Shown piece by piece: positions 22,601 to 35,500 of a stretch of 64,000 nt of DNA. The notes below the pieces were generated by a model that was not told the origin of the DNA, searched no databases, and saw only the letters and a list, made by a program, of their open reading frames with translations. Position numbers and translations under genes: made by a program. Source of the stretch: Echinostoma caproni (lineage: Eukaryota; Platyhelminthes; Trematoda; Plagiorchiida; Echinostomatidae); NCBI GenBank assembly GCA_900618425.1, contig UZAN01039594.1, forward strand, positions 1 through 64,000. The letters are read 5' to 3'. Position 1 is the first letter of the stretch; every line of letters begins with the position of its first letter.

Positions 22601-25600
22601 ATAAATAACAATAAATAAAGTTTGTGTGCGAACGAATTTCATTAGTACGCGAGTAACAGTAGCACGATTTGCCATACACTTCTCATACATGACTCACAAA
22701 ATGCTTTGAAATCAGGCAAGACTTTACAAGTAATTTTTATCTCGGAATCTAACACAGTAGACCTTATCGGCGCAGTCCTAAGCACGAACAAAGATCGTCA
22801 GGTTCAACAAATGACTTTACCTATTCGAAATTGAAGGATTGTGAGATACTGGTCACTTGTGAGTGGTAGGTTACATAGTTAGTGATTACTTTCAACGACC
22901 AAAAAATAAACACCATCACTGATAGTAATTTGCTGGTTCTCAAAGAAGAACTTTGATTTCCTCATTCATTATCCGTCGCGTGGCAAGGAACTGCGATTAG
23001 AGTTTCGTGTTATGTATGCCAAATTGGTGATGTTCTATCTGCAATCCTCAATAGACGATTATCATTGACCGGCTACGTCTTCTGGAATTATAGCAGTAGT
23101 AGAAAATTGACACACTGCAGCTACCATATGCTTATTACGGTGTACGAATAACTGTGGTCCGGTATGACTGACAGTTAACATAGTTATTGCTTTGAAATTT
23201 GGAATATAACGTCTCAAGGGTAAGCGCCGTAACCTATCAATACAAACATGGTTGATTTGTTCCAACGAGAACACTTTTCCAGTGCTCTGTGTCCGTCATT
23301 CGAGAAATCATAGGGACTATCTATTCCTGGACTAGATGAATGACGATCTACTGCGGTTTTCACAACAAAGCTGCAACGATGATTTTCGTGCTTCGTTTAT
23401 ACTCAGCAGATGAATCGTTTCAGAATGTAGTGGATACTGCCATTGCGTCAGTAGTAGTTGACTTAAACCATGATGAGTTCAGAGCTAACTGAAGAGATCA
23501 AAACAATTTCTATTTACAACAAAATAACATTGATCAAATTTAATATATCCAGTTTGTGTACACCAACAGTCTACCTTTGTTCTTCAGGGAAGTTTTCGAG
23601 TATCTTCGGAATCGAATCCACCAACATTGTTATGAAGTCATTTTCTATTTTGTGCTCCAATGCGTGTCGCACTTTGCTTCCAATATCCAATTAGCAGCCA
23701 GCAGATTGACCTCTTCCTTCAAAACATAAAATAGCATTTCTGGAATGCAGTGAGTTAGCTATCAAACACAGATTATTATTATGAAAACGTATTTAATGCA
23801 ATTTCTTCGAGTAGTGAATTTCATTTGGTTATTTCTAATACGTACTATATATTGGATAAAATAATGCCTCATAACAAATAACTGAGATGGCACAAGGTTT
23901 ATAGAGATAATTTGGGATAATTCTTGAGTCACTCCTATTACAATATATTGCATTTTCATACTTGATAAAGTTGGCGATTTGCAAGTTGAAATTCTTTTAT
24001 CTTGGTAACTAAGGTCAGTCACGTTTAATTGACAATCATGCAGCCTCGATAATACGTGGATCGAAGTAAACAAGAGATAAATAATTGCCCATACCTATGG
24101 TATTATTATAGGTGATGAATATAGTGAAACTCAGTTTGATCAGAAAGAAAACACTTTAGTGCATCACAATCGGCCAGAACTGTAAATTGTATGATTGAAT
24201 TCAAGAACTTCATTCAGGTTTTTACCGGAAACCCGTTCACTACCGTTCATTCATGTTCTAACAGTGAAACAGTTTAAACTACGAGCTGGGGTTTGCCCTC
24301 ATAAATCGGAAAGCAAACGAAATCATCTACCACCAGGAATTTGTTATATACCTAACTTGGAACAATTTGCACTGCCTTGGATTGAATTGGTTTCATAAAC
24401 AAGGCTCAGTGTTAAAGAAAATGTTTTTTTTGTGGCAACCAGCAACGACTAATCCACCTTTTGTTGGGGTTCCGATCAAATGTTAAATGATCCCAAGTTG
24501 CCCCCAAAGTTCAGCTTCCATGGCGTGTGATTTCTGATTTCATGAGATCTCCTCAGCCAAGATTTGTGGTGAGGGACACAATGAAAAATATCACAATGCA
24601 GCCACAGAAGAAACCAATCAGGGAATTGCACTACTCACTTTGCCTAAACCATAAAATAGAAATGAATGAGCGTTGCCACGGAAGGTCATAAACGCGTCTT
24701 TGGTTTTACAATATATCGTCCAGAATGTCCAACAAATCACTGCCTGTAGTTTTCAAAACTCATCCGGTAAACATCGAAGACCATCAGTTTCGTCACTTGA
24801 TCCGTAAATGTCTTTAAACTCTGCGTGTGAGCTAGCTGTTTACCCAATCACACTGGTTAACTATATTGATAAGTAAATGGCAATTGAAACCATATTGACT
24901 TTTGTTATTACGGTTACTCAATTGATCTCAATTAATCTGTTTTTTTATATTTGAACGTTTACTGCAGTAAAGGGAATAAAATTGTAGGAAGGTGAAAACC
25001 AGTGACAAAGTTTTGTCTGTAATTCGAACGTATTGAGAGTGGTGAACAAGCTCGTCTGCGGTGTTTCTTCTACAGGCTAATACATCNNNCACAATTTATA
25101 ACAAACCGTATAGTAGGGTGCGGGGAGAAATCATAAAAAGTTGGAAAAGAGATAGTAAACATTCCAGTTCCATGACCGCATGTTGCTCACACATTGGTCC
25201 TCACCTATTCGCACTGGTTCGGGTCATTAGGGGCGTGTGGGATGGCTGTGTCGTGTGTGGTGTTGGCTATGGAATATCGGATAACCTTAGGGATTGTTTT
25301 TTCGAGCACAGGGGGGATTATGAAGGCAGATTCCGATCGGTTCCGCTGTGGCTAAAGTGCAACTCCCAATCCTTTTAGATCGACGGCTGTGAACTAAATA
25401 GAGGGGTTGAAAAGCCTCGGTCACATTAATTCCCTGAGTTAACTCCACTAGATGTGAAACGATCGAGCTGTTGATAGGCATAATTACTCAACTATTTAAC
25501 TAGGTCGGATGTTGCTCACGGACTCGTTTAGATAAACGTCTGCTTGCGCCGCCAATATACTTTGTCCTACAGGAATAGGTAAGTAAGTACACACAAACAG

Positions 25601-26291
25601 AGATGGCAGAAACAGGCAATTATCATGGAGTTGAAGGCACAAAAGTGGCTTGGAGATGAACACAATGTGCAGTTCCGCTTCGGGGAACGATTTTTCTACA
25701 GCTGTACTCAGTTCACGATCTCTGCAGATGTATCAGCTTTGACAGATAGTGATAAGTGAATCGGTTTCTTCTCAACGGTAGTGATCTCGTTTAACAACCG
25801 GTGACGCCTCGCAATGTTGTCCACGAATCGTCCTGGGCATCCATTATGAAAGAAAACCTCTTGGATAAACCTCATTTCTATATCAATGATATCGTCTGTA
25901 TTGAGAAAAACAAAATTTAATGTTCAAAGATCCTTCAATCTTGACAGCAGTTCCGCTCACAAGCTATTTTTCCCCAGTTGTGAACTGTGACTTGGGTTTC
26001 TATCTCGCTGCCTGAATAACCGGTCCCTGCAGCCCAGTCACACCACAATTATGGTAATCACCTCTGTTCTGAAGTTTCCCCTGTCTTGAAGTCACCAATG
26101 AAAGGCTTTAGCGGTAAACGCTGCGTGAAAAGACAATGAGGAGAACATTCAAGTGTCATTGGTCAAGATTTTGATTTCGGTTTCATCATAGACTTGTTTG
26201 TATGCTTCCGCTGGATAGGAAAGCTTATTCCTGTCATAAATCTGTTTTCATCGTCCAAAAGTTCCATCTTTTGAGCTATTTATTTATCTGA
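19658..26291. other. Region upstream of the CNG coding exon, no gene recognised
   Basis: No reading frame here resembles a known protein. It may contain the promoter and 5' untranslated exon(s) of the CNG gene, but no core promoter element can be assigned by eye. A 23-nt palindrome lies at 22417-22439. The frame at 21944-22135 contains a weak SNCSSLRK stretch reminiscent of the start of CR1-type endonucleases, too weak to annotate. Three N occur at 25087-25089. Confidence 0.5.
22417..22439. repeat. Perfect 23-nt palindrome
   Basis: TGCACCAAACC and its exact reverse complement GGTTTGGTGCA are separated by a single G. It could be a cruciform or hairpin, or a dimeric binding site; no function is implied by context. 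Confidence 0.8.
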
Positions 26292-26570
26292 AGACTTTTC
26301 TTGAAGGTGTCACGTGATTGTCACTGCAATTTATTCATATCCTTTTATGAGCAGTGCTTAATATCATTCGGCAGTTTGTTGTCTACGTATGCATTTCCGT
26401 CAGCCAATCAGAACCGACATCAGTCCAGCCAATCATGTCTAGATCGGGTGACATGCGTAATAAAACCCGGTATAACTGATCCAATTGTCAATATAGCACT
26501 ACGATCTGACTATGGAAGCATCAACACAACACCCCGCAATTCTAGTCTCTGCACCTCTGGTTTAATAAGC

Positions 26571-27802
26571 ATGGAGCGGCAAGAAACAGCCGAGCACCAA
26601 GCAGATGATCGAATAAACGAAGCTACACTTGCAGACAAAGCACTAATATCCAGTGATAATATATCCTGCATCCAAGTGCCTCCCAACACCGTAGTCAGCG
26701 GTGACCAATCACGAATCAAAGATGCTGCGGATAATCAGGGATATAAGAACCGCTGGAAGAAGGTGCCGACCGTCGTACGATTCGTATCGCTGCTCAGTCG
26801 TGAGCCAATGGGCAATCAGGCGTTACGAAGGGATTCGTTCATAGATCGATTCACTAATCGCCGACCGGTTGACGATACAAACTACACTGTTCGAACATGT
26901 ATGACCGAGGATTCGTATAGCCCCTGGTCGGTAGGATCATCCGGTCAGCACGCATCAATCAGCAAGGATGACAAGCCAAACAAATCAAATCAATCCAGTC
27001 CAGCCACGTTCGTGGAGAAAATGCTTTACGGTGTGGGGACCGGTATTGGAATCGATCGTCGCAGTGTGGACGAAGATTGTGTCTTCCCATTCGATCTGAT
27101 CCCGGATCAAGAAAAGATGAGGGTGTTGGGAAAAAAGCCATGCGGGTTGCCATGCATCTTCCAACCGTACAGTCTGGCTTTACTGGTGTGGCTAACCGCA
27201 GTCTCACTGGCTGTATTGTACAATTTGTGGTTACCGATAGCTCGTCAAGCATTCTACGAACTACAAGCGCAAAATACTCTGGTATTTCTTATTCTTGATC
27301 TTTGTGCTGATTTGATATATTTGCTGGATTTTGTTGTTCAACTGGGAACTACATACCTGGAGTGTGGTCTGGTGGTTATCAATCGAAGGAAACTGGCTCT
27401 ACGATACGTGAAATCTTGCAACTTTCGCATGGACGTGATTTCCATTATCCCACTGGATTTGTTACAATTGAAATTGGGCTCCCAACCAATGCTTCGGTTT
27501 CCACGATTTGTTAAAATCTATCGGGCACGGCTGTGGAAAATTAAAATAGAGAACCGATCATTGTTCCCCAATGTTTGGCGTGTATTGAACTCGATCCATG
27601 TCCTATTCCTCGGCTGTCACTGGTTCGCATGCATCTATTATATGATTTCAAAATACGAGAAATTTGACAGTCCTTGGGCGTACAAACCGGAAAATATAAC
27701 AGCTGGTGTCAATTTGGGGAGGAGATATTTGAAATGTTACTACTGGGCAACCTTGGCGTTGACCACCATCGGAATTGAGGAAGGACCGGTTACTAATGTG
27801 GA
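26571..27802 (+). CDS. CNG channel alpha-like subunit, exon with N-terminus, S1-S5 and pore loop (partial)
   Basis: This exon encodes most of the membrane part of a cyclic-nucleotide-gated cation channel, which in the family opens when cAMP or cGMP binds its cytoplasmic C-terminal domain. The frame is open from 26292, but the first in-frame ATG is 26571, with A at -3 and G at +4, so I start there; an upstream spliced exon is possible. Numbered from that ATG: polar N-terminus 1-195; S1 about 200-225 (contains VLYNLWLPIARQAFYELQ); S2 about 235-259 (LDLCADLIYLLDFVVQLG); S3 about 284-301 (MDVISIIPLDLLQL); basic S4 about 307-327 (LRFPRFVKIYRARLWKIK); S5 about 334-360 (HWFACIYYMISKY); a sequon NIT at 375 in the S5-pore turret; pore helix and filter 386-405 (YWATLALTTIGIEEG). 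The order and motifs match CNG alpha subunits. The filter Glu of the family (TTIGET) is Ile402 here. The exon ends inside a Glu codon at a GTAAGT donor. Confidence 0.9.
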
Positions 27803-27808
27803 GTAAGT
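27801..27808 (+). promoter_or_regulatory. 5' splice site (donor) of the CNG pore exon
   Basis: GA|GTAAGT: six consensus donor bases, cutting a Glu codon after its second base. The codon is completed by the A at 61680. Confidence 0.85.
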
Positions 27809-30681
27809 CGCGTTCAGTCAATGCTACTGTTGCCGAGGATTATTTCTGTTAGTTCACACGGTTCATGAGGATCAGTGGGCGCTTTTCGTTTTTAGCTAGT
27901 CTTTCTCATTATACTAACAGTTTTTGACGACCAGAGTTGAGTGTAACAGCAAACAAAAGGCCTTTGATCTAATGTGATTCCAATGGAACACAATACAAAT
28001 TTATCAATTTAACTTGTCAGTTGTATTTGCTCGCGTGCACACGGTTTACATTCCATATGGTCGTATTGTACACGACCCTGGAAACATTCAAATGTCATTT
28101 TGATCTTGTCAATGGAGCAAAAAATCGAAACTTTTATCCACTGCTCTAAGTATTTTTATTTATAAAATGGCGTGCAAAACTTATTCGTGCGATGACTTAC
28201 CTCCAGATAAATCAAATTACTGGTCTCTCAGTTTTCCCCTATTGAAATCAATGAGTCAAATTAAACCTTTTTTGATGACGAATGAAAGGGAGAAGGATCA
28301 ATTACTTGGGAACAAACCAAAATGAAACCAGGAAAATCCTAGATAAATAGTTCCAAAATATCATCAACTGATCAACAAACGTACCGATTGGATAATTTTC
28401 AGATAAAAACAATAACAAAATTAGCTTCATGAGGAGAACGGAACATTGTTCCAGTCATCGCTAATCACGAAATCGTTCATTCACATTATTGAGTGTATAT
28501 TTAGCTGCCAAAGACAACACAAATGCAAACTCAAAAGGCACTGAATGAGGTTACTGTTAAGGAGTTAACTAAAAGCTGTCAATTGATCATGAACTCTCAG
28601 GTCGCGTGACATGAAAGATGAAAACGATACAAGAAACTAAGAAAACGTTATTTTCTTGGACAAGTGTTTTAAATTTGTAGTAATTCAAACAAAGTAAAGA
28701 GATAGAAATACATCATGATTAGGTGGCATGAATTGACTGGAGGGAGACAAGCAATGTTTAATGAACAATCTTGTCCCAAGCCTTCATTATTTCACCGATA
28801 AAATGCATGTAAGAAGAAGCTGCTTTACTGGGTTTGCGTTAATGAACTGGAGTTTAAGGTGCAAGGCATGAAAAGCCTTCCCACTTTCGCCAAAAACGAC
28901 ATTCCCCAAGCGTGGTGGTGGAACGATGACCTCCGTCACCACTACCAACAACAACGACCGAGAAATGTTTTGCGAATGACGGGTCGTGCCTGGCATATCT
29001 CAGTTAAATTCAGTTTGGGTTTACCGATATTGAACAGGTCTAACTAAGTAATGTATATGGAATGGGTTCATAGAGCCATAATTTTAATAAAACTTTGCTA
29101 TTAGCTATGATTTTCCGCATGGAAAAGCATGTCGAGCTGAATTATCGGGATACAGTGAGTCAAGTAAAGATTTTCTATCGACAGGTCGTCGAAATTGAAG
29201 AACTTGGCTTTACCGCTTTGCATCGAAACGCTTTTCCAAAAGAGGCAGTGTTCGGCAGTTATAGCATATTCGTTACCTAAAACTGGTGCACTTGATCGGC
29301 TGAAATTACTCAAAACTTCACTTCGATCTATGAGACAGAAAGTCTCATTTAACTCGGGCATACTCTGTGATTTTAGTGAGTTTGCAGGTGAAACAAGACA
29401 ACAACACGCAGGAGAACATGCGGAAAGGTACCCGTATTCTTTTCAAGGGCGCGAGAAAATATTTTGAATCTGAACAGTCACATGTCTGGTTAAATAAAAA
29501 TTTCCAGTCTTCAAATTATTTGACCGAATCCATCGTGCTGATATTCTGTCTGATGTTTTCGCAAATAACTTTTAATGTTTCGGTTCATCACTTCATCAGC
29601 AGGTTGAGAGATGTTAATCAAACTAACTTGTGAGAAGATCTAATGGGAACTCTGAACCACGCATGATTGTCACTCACACCTCTGTCCACAGTGCATGATC
29701 TATGATCATTCTCTGTGTGACCAGCAAGAGAAAATTGCTTAAAACGCGGCGTACAGAGGCGATTACGGCAGGAATTACAACTAGTTTACTTGGAAAGACC
29801 TCCAAAGCTTTAAGGCCACTAAAATTCTGTTAAGGATATACATATCAAAGAAGTATAGTTGTTGGTTTGTGGATTTGCGGTTACAGAAAGCCGTCCGTTT
29901 CCCACCCATTCGGATTGTATGGGTTCAGCCTTCTACCTTACAGAAGTGATAATCTTTCTTCGATAGTAAAATACTGTTGAGACGCAACAAATAATCCATC
30001 GATACATAAATTTCAACCAATTCATCATGTTTCTCCACCCAACCATGAATGTTTGTCAGTAGCGAGAGCATCATAAATCCTAAGTGTTCCTGGAACGGTG
30101 CTGAGTGATCGGAAAGATGAAGCTTTCAGTTTGGAGGTGTGACTTGGGGTTTCAGTGACAAACACATGATCCAAAATGAATAGAACCGAGTTCGTTTTAT
30201 CAAGAAACAGCAAACTGTGAAGTTTCATCGCAGTGCACTGTTTTACTCCTGTATTACCAACGAGTGATGTTAGTGCCGCTGCAAAAATCACATGTAGGGA
30301 TTGGCCCGTGAAATTTCTACCTGGTGATTTTCCGATCAAAGATGAACAACGTTCACGTCAAACAACTAATCAAGAATATAGCTGCTTAAGTAAATTGCTT
30401 GGCACAGAATCATGTCACAAAGGATGCTGACCAAGTTTGTGTATTATCTGAAACAGTTCGTTAAACTATTACAAAAAACGAAGTTTTTAAGCAACTTAGA
30501 GAAGAATCAGATTTGACTCGCAGTTACTAGTGAATAGTGGTATGGGATAACTTATACTGATTTGAACCAACCATTCTTCAGACATCACCTTCACCCACAA
30601 TGATGAGTTCTTTTTGCTCAACCATACATTCAGAAGCATTATAATATACTCTTATTCGTACTTGTCAGTGGTATATATCAA

Positions 30682-30768
30682 TCGTCCCATTCGAGTTCTG
30701 AGCTCCGGACCCACCGCATGAAAGGCGTTTGTGTTAGCACTGTGCTAACCAGCTCATACTAGCACTGA
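30682..30768 (-). repeat. Possible tRNA-like repeat with internal palindrome
   Basis: The minus strand reads GAGCTGGTTAGCAC (A-box-like), then AGTGCTAACA, then AACTCGAATGGG (weak B-box-like). Within it GTTAGCAC and GTGCTAAC (30733-30749) form a perfect 8-bp hairpin with a one-base loop. Sequence similarity to the copies at 56 and 59 kb is not evident, so it may be another family. Confidence 0.35.
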
Positions 30769-32544
30769 CTGCCTGATTGCTCATTCATCCTTGTTCAGGT
30801 GTCATTTTTGGTGATAGCTAGTCAGTTCATAGATGACACGACAACCACGGAGACAGTTGACTATCTGTTCAATCTAATCGATAGGCTCTCACCAAATCAG
30901 GTCTTCCATGTAGGTTACGCGCTAACTTGCAGCATCAGTCACCGGTAAAGTTTTCGTTTGTACGAACAGTTTATCAACGATCCAAATAAACGATGAACCG
31001 AGGGTCCAGGTCAGGGCCAGATGATACAGTGTATATCACTTTCGCCACAAGCTTGAATAGTTTGTACCTTGTGCCAACATAGAAAAACAGCTATATTTTT
31101 GCAAATTTTCATTTTGGCCGTGTTTTTCCGCTTGTGGAAAACAAGTATGACAAATGACTTATATCTTGGTGGTATAATAGACCAAAACATGTATGCTATA
31201 CATGTAAGTGAACACCGCACATTTCAGTTTTCTCAGCTGCGGCTTGACTGGGCCCCGTTTGATGTGAACTGGAAGCGCATATGATCAACGTATTTCTTGG
31301 AAAAGATGTTTGCATATCCACGCAACCGGCGTGTGAATACAAAACGTAACAAGTGTTTCAAAATACCTCCCCGGAATTCAACGGTATTTCAGTTAATCCA
31401 TTTTATACTTTCTCCAATGAGAGCACGGAGCTTAATACGTTTGTACACGCTCAGTTAGACTCTAGGCGATACGGTTATTACCTTTCAACCACAATCAAGC
31501 AAAAAAGGGTAACATGTATTATTGATATGAATGCTAGAGCAAACTGACTGCCATAGGTTGTATCCCTGGAAGAAATTCACACTATGCACGGTTAATAAAC
31601 AATCTCTCAACTTTCGTGCTGTTTATACTTGACAGGATGATTTGTGTTCTTTGGAAAACATATTAGAACTCATGTTCTACTTCATCCAAGTTTGAGCAAC
31701 TTTATCTGCGTTTAATTTGTCAAGAGGCAAGTTTTTCCAGATTCTGAATCCACGTATGCATCTAGGTTATTCGGAATGTAATCGACAAATGTATGGCGTT
31801 CTATCAGTCGAGATAAAAATCGATTGCTTAGAAATTTTCAGTCGTATGCTGTGTGGAACAGAACAAGAATAGCAAACTTTATTGAAGCTAGTCTGCTTTC
31901 ATTCAGACCACAGAAATATTATTGTTGAAGCTTCTTCAGAAATTGCAGTCTTAAGGTTGCCAATAGCATTCAGATTTTCGTTCAAATGATCACCACTCCC
32001 TAATGTGGGAGGAGAATATAAAACTGGTAAATGGTTATTAAGACTGTCAATATAACACCACCATTCGTCTGTTATACTATCTCCCTATTAAGGTGTTCCA
32101 TGATTTGACCGAAGATTTTTTTTACCTGAAATGCAGACGAACGTTATCCCAAACTTGGGTTATTCTGCTCACTTGTACATGGCATCCGAGCTTTTCAGTT
32201 CATTCTTCATTTGCTCAAACATATTTGTCAAATTTTTCTTAAAGTCAAACAACTATAGGCTTTACATCACTTCCCAAAGTGCCTTCAATACCAATTTGCC
32301 TCGTTGAACGTTCTCCTGTAGTCACGGGAATTTGGCCTTGCTGACTACTGGCTTAACGATAAATGTTTCCGCGTCTTCTTCTAATTACTTTCCGGGTCTC
32401 GTAACCACTTTTCCTTTTGATGCATAGGAGCAAAGTGGAAACGTGAAAACAATTTCTTCAGAATTATCGCTTCAGACATTTACATACATAGTTTGATTGG
32501 TCAATAGATTAATACAAGGCATAAGCTGATTTTGAATGAATGAA

Positions 32545-32562
32545 CGTGTGTGCGTGTGTGTG
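32545..32562. repeat. Short (GT)n tract
   Basis: GT units with one interruption (TGTGTGCGTGTGTG). Confidence 0.8.
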
Positions 32563-35500
32563 GAAAATGTTCGGTTGACAACAAGCCATGTGGTCACGTT
32601 AAACGGATAGGGAAAAACCGGATACAAATTTGTAAATGGTATTAGTAAAGAATGAATAAAACATTCGTAAAAATATGACAAGGATGAGAGACAGAATAGA
32701 ATAGAAGGTGCCACATGGAAATATGACCAATCATTCTTATGGCCATGGTAAGAGCAGCACTTGAATCAAATTATGTTGCTTGCACAACTCCAGCATCATG
32801 ATTCAAGGTGCTAGAGATTTCGTAGTTGTCAGGATCTTATTAAGTAATCCTTTGATATGGTTATTATGTATGTACATGCCTGAAGCAATATATCGAGAAA
32901 AAAATGTCTTCGCGTTTCCATTTTGTTCATATGAATCAATGGGAACAGTTCACTTCTTTTCTAGCTCTGTTCCTCGTCCGTATTTGTTCCCACTTGATTT
33001 GATAACTGGATTTCCTTTCCCGGCTTTTTATTCTCACCCCAGGCATCCCCTGGCCTGAGCCAAAGTCTTGTGTAACACATTTGTCCAATTTTGCTATTAA
33101 TTCCACGAGCCGAAAGTACAACTGCCTAAACAATTTCTGACTTGTATTCATGATTGATGTTTTTGTGGGTTAATAATTCCATGCTTTATTGGTTATAACC
33201 GAAGCGAGCAGGTGCGCTTTTGCACCTTCGTAACTGGAATGAACTCAGAAAGATAAATCACGCTTTCACGTATCACAATGTTCAGTAGTAAGATATAAGC
33301 AGACTTTTACATTCTCTAAAGTGTCAAATTGCCGCATAACCAAACTGAACTGAGTCATGTCACTGTAGACATGGAGTCCACTTAAGTATAACCCAGTATA
33401 TGCAATAGATTAAAACGCCTGTTTCTAGGATCACTCTAAATTCTTGGTTTGTTTCCCCTCATTACGGACATTCTTGTTTATAGAAAGACTCTTAAACTAA
33501 ACTTTTCAGTTTTGAAGAACTGCACTTGTAAATGATTTACGATAGGCAAGTTTCAAACATCACTTCTAAGCCCATTAAATGAATCGCTCGGTACCTGTAA
33601 CGTTTCAATCATTTCGAAAGAAGGCTGAAAACTAAAAAACGGAATAATACCACTATTCTAAACCACACTATTTGATGTTTCGAGTCCTTGAGAAATCCCC
33701 AGCCCGAAAGTTTCGGTTGATCTTCATGATTAGATCGATACTGAATAATCTTACTCTGTCCCACTCACCTATCTTAACTAAGATTCGTCTAGCCTTTCTC
33801 CAACTGTTGTCAGCTGTAACGAACCTGAACGCTGTGGACTGAGAACTAAAAAACACAGAGTGAGCACTTGCTCAGTTTGAAAGTTTCCGATAGCCCGCTT
33901 GACATCCACAAGTCTGAACATGGGATAAGCGGATACCGAATGAGTGACTGCAAATATGGCAAAACGTGGGCCAAATTTCTGATCATGCATAGTGTAACTA
34001 ATACCTCAAATCAACCGATTCACACCCGGGATATGTCTACTTGACGTAACTGAGTTTTGATGAATAATCCTTAAAATAATTTTATGCATGAAAATGCCAA
34101 CCAAATATCGCGTTACCGCAAATCGGACGCACCGAAATATTACGGAAAAAATTTGGAATGTAGACTCAAGGTGCAGTATTATATTGGAGTGTGAGTAGAC
34201 GTATTTATTGGGGAATATCCAATTTGAAACAATCCATCCTAAGTGGGGGAACGGTACCATGGAGCTCGCGGGATCCAATCGATTATTTGCATTTCGGTGG
34301 CAGTTTAAAAAACAACGCGGTTAGATCACAAGCGTCTCCATCATTCACGTGAGCTAGTAAACAGGTTCTATTCGTCCGCTAACATTTCAACCAGTGCGCC
34401 ACACGCTGCGCACGTGTCTACATTCATAAATGTGTGCTAGCATTTGACCCCTCTTACAACTGACTACAATAGCAGCAAGTGATTGAGTTTTTATCTGTCT
34501 ACTTTTTGACAGTTTACTGGGAGTAGTTTATTCATATGAAAGTAACCCAAAGATGCATGATGTAGCATGCATTAAGGTTCACAAACCGTCGTGCATTTCG
34601 AACCTTTTGAGTTGAAATAGAACGCCAATAGCCAAGTGTCCAAGGAGTTTCGGGTGAGAAGAAGGTAAGTGTCTACAAATGTGGATGGTGGTTCCGCTTC
34701 AATTGATTGTGCGTTTCATGCGAACCCAATTTGAAACCAAGGTGGAAAGTTTTAATATAAGCGATTTAATAGATATTGAAACGTCGAATGTCCCAGTGCT
34801 TTATCAACCTGCTATTTGATTATTTCAACTGTAGGAGTACAAATAGCATGGGATGGAAGAGAATTCCCCACGCCGCACACTCTGACCGCAAACGAGTGAT
34901 GCCGCCAAGCTAATTGACTGTTCTGGGTGCTCAACTTAAATTATAACCTCCAGAGATGATTATTTTAAGGTAAAGTCAACGCGGAGGGACGACAGTGGTT
35001 GAAGTGATGCAGTATGTGGTATATCAAGATTCTGTCTCCCGAGGTCAACGGTACAGAGATGAGTAAAGCCCAAGATTTGCAATCTTTCGGAGTATGTTCT
35101 GTTATACACACATTTTCCCGTTTTAGTTGCTCATCGCTGAGAACGTTCTAGAGCCTTATTGTTGCACTTCAACCATGAATTCGATATTTGGACGATATTT
35201 GGCTGATGGAACGCCGATAGCCAGCGTAGGAGTAGCGCTATTTCGAGCTGTTCAAAAGCACGTTTAAGTATTCCAGCCTTCTTGAGCCATGAATGACGTT
35301 CTGACATAGTGTGTGGAGCATGAGACGAACTGTATGCCATATTTTTATATATAAGGTCTTGAACGTGAGCGTACAAAAGTGTACAGCTTTTTTGTTCCCC
35401 GCTACAAGTAATCAGGGGTGCGTCTCCTTGGTGAACCTCGGTTTTTTGATAAAAACTCTCGAATCTGAATAATGCTGGTAACAAGCAACACTAAAGCGTT

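Noticed and set aside
26301..26570. CNG protein starting at 26301
   Set aside because: The codon at 26301 is TTG, not ATG, so it is not a normal eukaryotic start; the first in-frame ATG is 26571.
30795..30960. Exon after a TTGTTCAG acceptor
   Set aside because: The following sequence does not continue the CNG protein, while 61680 does so exactly and in phase.
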